From CAISKJ01 sp046351555 (GTDB taxonomy: Bacteria > Myxococcota_A > Polyangia > Polyangiales > Ga0077539): 64,000 nucleotides of DNA. Within the stretch, counting starts at the first letter, position 1. Every line of letters begins with the position of its first letter. Below, piece after piece: positions 53,833-59,990 of the stretch. Below the pieces are notes generated by a model. That model was not told the DNA's origin, made no database searches, and saw only the letters and a list, made by a program, of their open reading frames with translations. Where the stretch lies: the NCBI GenBank assembly GCA_046351555.1, contig JAXLYI010000010.1:1-64000 (forward strand), read 5' to 3'. The translations under genes were made by a program, and so were the position numbers.

Positions 53833-54765
53833 ATGGTCGCCCCCTCCCACGCGCCCTTCGCGCCGCCCGACCGGGTCTCCCCTGCGCCGCTGCGCGTCGA
53901 GACGACCATGCGCGACGTGATCGCCCTCACCAAACCCCGCCTCATGTCCCTGGTGCTCTTCACCACGGTCGGGGGCATCTGGATGGCGGGGGCCAGCGTC
54001 GCGACCGAGCGCGCTGTGCTCTGCGTGGTGGGGACGCTGCTCGCCGTCGCCGGCGCCCACACGCTCAACTCGTGGATGGAGCGCGACTCCGACGCGCTGA
54101 TGGAGCGGACGCGCCGCCGCCCGCTCCCCGCCGGCCGCATCGACCCCCGCCTCGCCCTCGCCCTCGGGGTCTTCTGGTCGCTCGCCTCGGTTCCCGTGTT
54201 GTGGCTCGGGGTCAACCCGCTCACCGGGCTGCTCGGCGCGGTGGCGCTCATCAGCTACGTGCTGGTCTACACGCCGATGAAGTCGCGCTCGCCCGCGGCG
54301 CTCCACGTCGGCGCGATCCCCGGCGCGCTCCCGCCGCTCATGGGCTGGACGGCGGTTCGAAACAGCCTCGACGCGCCCGGGCTCGCGCTCTTCGCGATCC
54401 TGTTCGTGTGGCAGCTCTCGCATTTCCTCGCGATCGCGATCGCCTGCAAGGACGACTACGCCCGCGCCTCGATGAAGACGGTGGCCCACGTGTCGGGCGA
54501 CGCGGTCGCCTCGCGCCACATCGGGCTCTACGCCCTGGCGCTGGTGCCGGTGACGCTCGCGCTGGTGCCCCTCGGGGTAGCCCACGGGGTGTACCTCGCG
54601 GCGGCGGTGGCGCTGGGGCTGTGGTTTTTGTCGAAGGCGCTGCCGGGGCTGGTCGAGCCCTTCGACGCGGCGCGCGCGCGGCGGGTGTTCTTCGGGTCGC
54701 TGGCCCACCTGACGGGGCTCTTCCTGGCCCTCATCGTCGACGCATGGCTGACGCGCCCGCGCTGA
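53833..54765 (+). CDS. ctaB: protoheme IX farnesyltransferase
   Basis: A 310-residue integral membrane prenyltransferase (UbiA superfamily) that makes heme O from heme B. Seen: IALTKPRLMSLVLFTTVGG (the TKPR motif), HTLNSWMERDSDALMERTRRRPLPAGRI (N-x3-D-x2-D-x2-M-x-R-T-x-R-RPL), YVLVYTPMKSRSPAALHVGAIPGALPPLMGW in type. Eight to nine membrane helices fit. The ATG at 53833 is chosen because the upstream frame is not conserved in type. It is followed by SCO and CuA genes, a heme-copper oxidase assembly set. Confidence 0.95.
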   Translation: MVAPSHAPFAPPDRVSPAPLRVETTMRDVIALTKPRLMSLVLFTTVGGIWMAGASVATERAVLCVVGTLLAVAGAHTLNSWMERDSDALMERTRRRPLPAGRIDPRLALALGVFWSLASVPVLWLGVNPLTGLLGAVALISYVLVYTPMKSRSPAALHVGAIPGALPPLMGWTAVRNSLDAPGLALFAILFVWQLSHFLAIAIACKDDYARASMKTVAHVSGDAVASRHIGLYALALVPVTLALVPLGVAHGVYLAAAVALGLWFLSKALPGLVEPFDAARARRVFFGSLAHLTGLFLALIVDAWLTRPR

Positions 54766-55412
54766 GCGCCGAGCGGCCGACGCTGCGCCAGATCCTCCGC
54801 GCGCGCCCCTGGCTGCTCGCGCCGTGGATCGCCCTCCTCCTCGCGCTGCCCGCGGTGGCGGCGCTGAAGCTCCGCCGGAAGCCCGTGCCGGTGTACTTCG
54901 AGCTGCCCGCGTGGCAGCTCACCGACCAGACCGCGCGCCCCTACGGGACCGCGGAGCTCCGCGGCCACCCCTACGTGGCCAACTTCATCTTCACGAGCTG
55001 CCCCTTCTCGTGCCCGCGCCTCACGCGCCACATGCGCCGCGTGCAGGACGGGCTCGCGCGCGAGGGCTCGGACGTCGCCGCGGTTCGGATGGTGTCGTTC
55101 ACGGTCGACCCCGAGGTCGACACGCCCGAGCGCCTCGCCCGCTACGCGCGGGAGTACGGCGCCGACGCGGCCCGCTGGCGCTTCGTGACGGGCCCGACGC
55201 CCGCCATCCAGCGCTTGAGCGTCGACGGCTTCAAGCTCGCGATGGGGGAGCCTCCCGCGGGGCGCCCGCAGGGGTACAACATCCTGCACGGGGAGTTCGT
55301 GATGCTGGTCGACGGGCGCGGGCGCATCCGGGGCTACTACCGCGCCGACGACGACGGGCTCCGCGCGATCGTCCGCGACGCGGAGAGCGTCGCCCGCGAG
55401 CCCGCGCCGTGA
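54744..55412 (+). CDS. SCO1/SenC-type copper chaperone
   Basis: A 222-residue membrane-anchored thioredoxin-fold protein that delivers copper to the CuA site of cytochrome oxidase. An N-terminal anchor (PWIALLLALPAVAAL) precedes the domain: YVANFIFTSCPFSCPRL with the CxxxCP copper ligands, and NILHGEFVMLVDGRGR with the third-ligand His. The start overlaps the ctaB end by 22 bases. Located with the CuA protein it should load. Confidence 0.92.
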   Translation: MADAPALSAERPTLRQILRARPWLLAPWIALLLALPAVAALKLRRKPVPVYFELPAWQLTDQTARPYGTAELRGHPYVANFIFTSCPFSCPRLTRHMRRVQDGLAREGSDVAAVRMVSFTVDPEVDTPERLARYAREYGADAARWRFVTGPTPAIQRLSVDGFKLAMGEPPAGRPQGYNILHGEFVMLVDGRGRIRGYYRADDDGLRAIVRDAESVAREPAP

Positions 55413-55897
55413 GCGTGCGGGGTGCCGTCGTCGCGGGGGCGTTGTCGCTCCTCGGCGTCGCGGCGAGCGTGGGCCTGGCGGTGTGGGCGACGTCGAAGCG
55501 CCTCCAGGGCGACCGGCTGCCGACCGGGCCCGACGTCGTCCACGTCGAGGTGACGGCGAACGAGTGGTCGTGGGCGGTGCGCCACCCGGGGGCCGACGGC
55601 GTGCTGGGCACGGGGGACGACGTGGCGCGCGTCAACGAGCTCGCGCTGCCGGTGGGGCGCGACGTGGTGGTGCACGTGCGATCGCCGCGGCTCGCGCACG
55701 AGCTCGCGCTGGTGGCCTACGGGCGCCGCAAGGGGGCCGCGCCGGGCCGCGACGGGGCCTTCGCGGTGCGCGCGATGGAGGCGGGGACGTCGGCGATGGT
55801 GTGCTCGCAGCTCTGCGGCCCGGGGCACTACCAGATGGCCGGGCGCGTGGTGGCGATGCCCGCGGAGGCGTGGCGCGCGGCGGGGTTGGGGCGGTAG
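55409..55897 (+). CDS. CuA-domain protein (COX2-like)
   Basis: A 162-residue protein with one membrane anchor (GALSLLGVAASVGLAVWATS) and a CuA cupredoxin domain: EVTANEWSW, SPRLAHELAL (first His), and VCSQLCGPGHYQM, which supplies C-x3-C-x3-H-x2-M. Full cytochrome oxidase subunit II has two anchors and is longer (about 220-350). Here there is no subunit I, III or IV gene adjacent. It could be the subunit II of a split oxidase or a stand-alone CuA electron carrier. The GTG start overlaps the previous stop. Confidence 0.85.
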   Translation: MSVRGAVVAGALSLLGVAASVGLAVWATSKRLQGDRLPTGPDVVHVEVTANEWSWAVRHPGADGVLGTGDDVARVNELALPVGRDVVVHVRSPRLAHELALVAYGRRKGAAPGRDGAFAVRAMEAGTSAMVCSQLCGPGHYQMAGRVVAMPAEAWRAAGLGR

Positions 55898-55977
55898 CGC
55901 GGCGGGAAGTGAACGGGGTTCCACTGGACGGCTGACCAGTTCTCGGGCAAGTTGCGCTCGGTTTGGAGGTTGAACCC

Positions 55978-56148
55978 ATGGTCAAGCCGCGCACCTTCCA
56001 CGAGCCCGTGATCCTCGTACCCGGCCCCGCGAGCTTCAACAGCAGGCAGTTGCGCGAAGCGATCGCCGCGCCGCGCGCCGCGACCTCCGCGCCCGAGCGC
56101 CCGCGTCGGGATCCGCCGCCCACGGTGGACGACCCCAACACGATCTGA
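55978..56148 (+). CDS. small hypothetical protein
   Basis: A 56-residue protein starting MVKPRTFHEPVILVPGPASF and ending with a Pro-rich, charged tail (PERPRRDPPPTVDDPN). GGAGG lies seven bases before the ATG. It is 38 bases before the metallophosphoesterase gene on the same strand, so both may be one transcript. Function unknown. It could be a regulatory partner of the large protein, but there is nothing specific to show it. Confidence 0.55.
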   Translation: MVKPRTFHEPVILVPGPASFNSRQLREAIAAPRAATSAPERPRRDPPPTVDDPNTI

Positions 56149-56186
56149 ATCGCTGACGCGCACGAATCGCAGAGGGGGATGTGGGG

Positions 56187-58571
56187 ATGAGTCTGCCCTG
56201 GACGGGTGGCGGTCGCGCCGTCACCTGGTTGCACCTGTCCGACCTGCACTTCGGCCGGCCCGACGCGACGGACTTCGACCGGATGGCCGTGCTCCGCGGC
56301 TTCGTCGAGCACGTCCGCGAGCTGCGAGACAGCGGCGAGTGGGCGCCGGACCTGATCTTCGTCACCGGCGACATCGCCAACCGCGGCGCCGACGAAGAGT
56401 ACAAGCAGGCGTCGGCCTTCTTCGACGATCTCCTCGCGGCGACGCAGCTCCCGAAGGCGCGCATGTTCGTGGTGCCGGGCAACCACGACGTCGACCGCAC
56501 CCAGGGGGAGTTCCTCGACCGGACGCTCCGACAGGCGCGCGAGGCGGACGCCTTCTTCGCCGAGGCGTCGGGGCACGGCAGGCCGTCGCCGGAGGACCGT
56601 CACCTCGGCAAGCTCCGCGCCTTCAAGAGATGGTTCGAGGGCTACTTCGCCGGCGAGCACGTCGTCGACCGATTCAGCCTGTGCGCCGCGCCCACCCGCG
56701 TGGACTTCGGCGACGGACGCGCCATCGCGGTGCTCCCCCTCAACACCGCCACCTTCTGCCTCGACGACAGCGACCACAACAAGCTCTGGGTCGGGCGCTC
56801 GTGGCGCGACCGCATGGAGGTGAAGCTACGCGCGATGCCGGCCGACCTCCGCGTGGCGCTGATGCACCACCCACTCGACTGGCTCCACGACGGCGAGCGC
56901 AGCCAGATCAAGGCGCAGTTGTCCCGCATGGTCGACGTCGTGCTTCGCGGCCACCTCCACGACACCGAGGCCGAGGCGACCGCGACGCCCATCCAGAAGG
57001 TGATCCACCTCGCGGCGGGCGCGACGTACCAGCACCCGCAGTGGCCTCGACGGGCCCTCTACGCGCGCTTCGATCCACGCGACCGCAAGCTCCGCGTTCG
57101 ACCGATCCGCTACGACGAGGAGCCGCACCGCCGCTGGACGCTCGACACCAGCCTCTTCGAGCGGAGCAAGGGCTTCGAGGGGGAGTTCGACGTCGCCCTC
57201 CGCGCGACCTCCGTCCGATCCGCCACGTCCTCCTCGCCCCCGGAGGTCGTCGCCGCGTCGCGGCCGCGGGTCGCCTCCGAAGAGCGCGCGTGGACCATCT
57301 ACCCCGACGGCATCGCGGAGGTGAACGTGCGTCTCCGAGGGGTCACGTTCGACGACGGGCTCGTCCTCGCGATCCCCGACCGCCCCTACTGCGCGGTCGC
57401 CGGTGACAAGCAGACGTTGGCCCCTTCCGCCCTCGCCGTGGTCCGCGAGAACGTCCGTGGACGCACGCGGTACCGCCTCGACGGGACGGGCAAGCAGGAG
57501 GAGTGCGTGTGGCGCTACTACATCTCGAACGCGCTGGCGCTCAACGCGTACGACCAGCAGCGGCTCCACGCGGCGCCCGATGATCTACCGGGCTTCCCGC
57601 ACGGCACGACCGGTCGGCCCCACGTCGTCCGCGCGGAGTGCGGGAGCCTCTGTCTGCGGTACGAATTCGCGGATGACGAGCATCATGCGCACGCCGGGCC
57701 CGTCATCGAGACGGCGGTGCCCGTCGTCGAGTCGCGCGCGATCGTCCACGGCGTCGAACTGTGGACGCGGGTGCCGGGCGCAGAGGCGGACTGCGTCGTG
57801 AACAGAGCGGAGGACGGTCGCAGCGCGACGTTGGCGGTCACTCGCCCGCTCCTCGACCACCGCTACACGCTCGCCTGCACGCTCGCGGCGGCGGGGCGCC
57901 CGCCAGGCGCGGAGGCTATCGACGCGGCAAAGCAGATCCTCTTGCTCTGCCGCGGGAGCCGGGCGGACGAAGGCGGACTCGCCGACGACCTCACGGCGCG
58001 CGTCGGCCAGTGCCTCGACGAACTGAGCGTCGCGCCGCTCGGCGACCGCGCGACGTGGATCGGGATGCTCTGGAACCAAGATCGCAACCTCCTGCTCCCC
58101 TGCTTCGGCTGTCATGCGCGGCAGCAGTGGAGCGTGCGCTTCCCCTACGGCGGTGGGGTGGCGGGCCACGCCTTCCGCTTTGCGAAGGTGGCGCTCTGGT
58201 GCAAGAACCTTTCGGGGCGACGCTCGGTGGTCTTCCAGGAGAAGACCGACGCCGGTAGCAACTACACCCACGACTACCGCTGGATCGTCAGCGTGCCGCT
58301 CCTGCTCGAACCGCAAGGCCCCGCGATCGGCGTCGTGAGCTTCGCCTCGCCCGACAGCAAGACCGCGGGGGACGACTGGTTCGAGCAGCTCGCCCTCGAC
58401 CTGGGGAGCACCGACGCGGCCACCGTCGCCGCCGCACGAGCGCGCAGCAACGAGCTCCTCGAGCTGGTGAACGTGCACTTCTGGAGCGCCCTCAAAACTT
58501 CGACGGGGGCCACCCGAGGGCTACAGCGCCGCGCAGCCGACGTCCTCGAACGGCTCGCGGCGAGCCGGTAG
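56187..58571 (+). CDS. calcineurin-like phosphoesterase with GAF-like C-terminus
   Basis: A 794-residue protein. The N-terminal metallophosphoesterase (about 1-290) has every metal motif: WLHLSDLHFG (DxH), VTGDIANRG (GD), VVPGNHDVDR (GNHD), MHHPLDWL (H) and GHLHDTEA (GHxH). The middle (about 350-590) is beta-rich, with MHxxC-like CVWRYYISNALALN and ETAVPVV strands, unrecognised. The C-terminal 190 residues (about 600-790) look like a GAF-type sensor: NRDNLLLPCFG-like WNQDRNLLLPCFGCHARQQW, GGGVAGHAF, VSVPLLLEPQGPAIGVVSFASPD. No membrane segment. A fusion of phosphoesterase and ligand sensor suggests a signalling or defence effector. Confidence 0.8.
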   Translation: MSLPWTGGGRAVTWLHLSDLHFGRPDATDFDRMAVLRGFVEHVRELRDSGEWAPDLIFVTGDIANRGADEEYKQASAFFDDLLAATQLPKARMFVVPGNHDVDRTQGEFLDRTLRQAREADAFFAEASGHGRPSPEDRHLGKLRAFKRWFEGYFAGEHVVDRFSLCAAPTRVDFGDGRAIAVLPLNTATFCLDDSDHNKLWVGRSWRDRMEVKLRAMPADLRVALMHHPLDWLHDGERSQIKAQLSRMVDVVLRGHLHDTEAEATATPIQKVIHLAAGATYQHPQWPRRALYARFDPRDRKLRVRPIRYDEEPHRRWTLDTSLFERSKGFEGEFDVALRATSVRSATSSSPPEVVAASRPRVASEERAWTIYPDGIAEVNVRLRGVTFDDGLVLAIPDRPYCAVAGDKQTLAPSALAVVRENVRGRTRYRLDGTGKQEECVWRYYISNALALNAYDQQRLHAAPDDLPGFPHGTTGRPHVVRAECGSLCLRYEFADDEHHAHAGPVIETAVPVVESRAIVHGVELWTRVPGAEADCVVNRAEDGRSATLAVTRPLLDHRYTLACTLAAAGRPPGAEAIDAAKQILLLCRGSRADEGGLADDLTARVGQCLDELSVAPLGDRATWIGMLWNQDRNLLLPCFGCHARQQWSVRFPYGGGVAGHAFRFAKVALWCKNLSGRRSVVFQEKTDAGSNYTHDYRWIVSVPLLLEPQGPAIGVVSFASPDSKTAGDDWFEQLALDLGSTDAATVAAARARSNELLELVNVHFWSALKTSTGATRGLQRRAADVLERLAASR

Positions 58572-58934
58572 CGCGGGGCGATCGCCTCTCCCTCGAAGCA
58601 CCGAGGTGCTTCGGACCGGCGTCCTCTCCTCACCTCGAAGCACCATCGGTGCTCGACGGCGGCGTCCCCTCCCGCCTCGAAGCACCTATGGTGCTTCAAC
58701 CACGGCGACGCGTCCCCGCCTCGAAGCACCGCGGTGCTTCAACCCGCCGACGCGTCCCCGCCTCGAAGCACCGCGGTGCTCCCAGAGGCCACCGACGTAC
58801 CCGCATGTCGCGTCTTCGGTCACGCCGCGCGCCGCATCGAACGCCATGCTGGACGCGCCGCCGCGCGCTGCCGTAGGGATGGGCAAGGCACGACCCGCGA
58901 CGGGCGCGCCGACCGAGGAGAGGAGCGACGAGCG
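58572..58934. other. 363-base intergenic region with palindrome array
   Basis: Holds the palindromes listed separately (58592-58782), then about 150 bases of plain GC-rich DNA up to a GAGGAG before 58935. Confidence 0.6.
58592..58782. repeat. five palindromes at 42-44-bp spacing
   Basis: CTCGAAGCACC followed by 2-3 bases and GGTGCTTC occurs with GAAGCACC at 58595, 58637, 58679, 58723 and 58765. The centres are GA, ATC, TAT, GC and GC. Copies 2 and 5 have a shortened right arm (GGTGCTC, GGTGCTCC). Spacers contain GGCGNCGTCCCC or GCGTCCCCGCC and are similar between copies 3-5. Steps 42, 42, 44, 42 bases. Each half site is 8 bases; the symmetry suits a dimeric DNA-binding protein or RNA hairpins. 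Confidence 0.88.
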
Positions 58935-59933
58935 ATGGGGATGCGGTTCAACGACTCGACGGCGTACGCGCGTTCGATGGGGCCCGCGCCGGAGGACGGG
59001 CGGAGCGCGTGGGAGGAGGTCCGCGACGCGGTGCTGGCGCGCACGGGGACGACGTCGCGGCGGCCCAACGTCGAGGTGCAGGAGGCGGCCGAGCGGGTGA
59101 TGTCCGCGATGGGCGCGCTCCACGCCGACCCCACGCTCTACGGGCGCATGAAGGTGCTGGCGGCGCACGGGATGTTCCGCTTCGAGCTGCTGGGCCGCGC
59201 GCAGACGCTGGCGTGGGCGCTGTGGTACTGCCGGAGCCAGGCGAAGGCGTCGACCGCGCTGCCCGCGTGGAAGGTGCCGCAGGCGCTGGTGGACGAGGGC
59301 GCGGAGGTGCGGGGGCGGATGCTCCGGGTGATGAAGTACCACCTGGAGTTCGACGCCGAGGACGGGCCGAAGGTGATGAGCGTGACGCTCGTCAACGACC
59401 GCCGCCAACTGGCCAACCACCTCCGGCTCCTGGGCGACGTGGCCACGACCCACGCCGATCTCCTGGCCGGCGACCGGCAGTGGCGCGCGGCCGACGTGAA
59501 GCGCGCCTTCGAGCTGTCGAAGGAGTTCTCGCTGGCGCTGGGGAGCAGCGACGCGGTCGACTGGGACGAGCGCAGCGCGGTGCTCTACGCGATGCTCCAG
59601 GAGGCCTACGAAGACGTGCTGGCGACGGGGCGGTGGCTCCTGCGCGAGCAGCCCGGCGAGGGCGAGCGGCGCTTCCCGAAGCTGGTCCCGTACCGCGGCG
59701 GCGCGCGCGGGGGCGCGGCCACGGACGACACCACAGATGAGCGCGACGACGCCTCGGACGACGCGGCGAACGACGACGTCGCGCCCGCCAACGACAGCAC
59801 GGTCGCGAGCGCCGCAGCCGACGCCCCCGCCGCGCCGCCCGCGCCCAAGCCCGCCCCGGCGCCCGCCGCGGCGAAGGAACCCGCGAAGAAGACGCCCTCC
59901 AAGAAGGCGCCCGCGAAGAGGGCCGGTCGGTAG
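58935..59933 (+). CDS. unknown helical protein with histone-like tail
   Basis: A 332-residue protein. The first 250 residues are mainly helical: SAWEEVRDAVLARTG, EVQEAAERVMSAMGALHAD, RFELLGRAQTLAWALWYCRSQAK, AADVKRAFELSKEFSLALGSSDAVDW. The last 80 residues are Asp/Ala-rich and then Lys/Pro/Ala-rich (KKTPSKKAPAKRAGR), like histone H1 tails. This suggests a nucleoid or DNA-associated protein; inference only. The ATG at 58935 has GAGGAG upstream. Its promoter region is the palindrome array. Confidence 0.7.
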   Translation: MGMRFNDSTAYARSMGPAPEDGRSAWEEVRDAVLARTGTTSRRPNVEVQEAAERVMSAMGALHADPTLYGRMKVLAAHGMFRFELLGRAQTLAWALWYCRSQAKASTALPAWKVPQALVDEGAEVRGRMLRVMKYHLEFDAEDGPKVMSVTLVNDRRQLANHLRLLGDVATTHADLLAGDRQWRAADVKRAFELSKEFSLALGSSDAVDWDERSAVLYAMLQEAYEDVLATGRWLLREQPGEGERRFPKLVPYRGGARGGAATDDTTDERDDASDDAANDDVAPANDSTVASAAADAPAAPPAPKPAPAPAAAKEPAKKTPSKKAPAKRAGR

Positions 59934-59990
59934 CACTACCCGATCGCCGGGCGCGTCGTCGCGATGCCCGCCGCGCTGGGCCGCGCGGGC
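59934..59990 (+). pseudogene. remnant resembling the end of a CuA gene
   Basis: Right after the stop at 59933, the frame reads HYPIAGRVVAMPAALGRAG, matching HYQMAGRVVAMPA at the end of the CuA gene (55826 onward). Thirty-four of the first 38 bases agree. There is no gene around it. Confidence 0.55.

Noticed and set aside
58592..58782. The palindrome array as a CRISPR array
   Set aside because: Repeats are 18-24 bases but the spacers are similar to one another, there are only five units and there is no cas gene.
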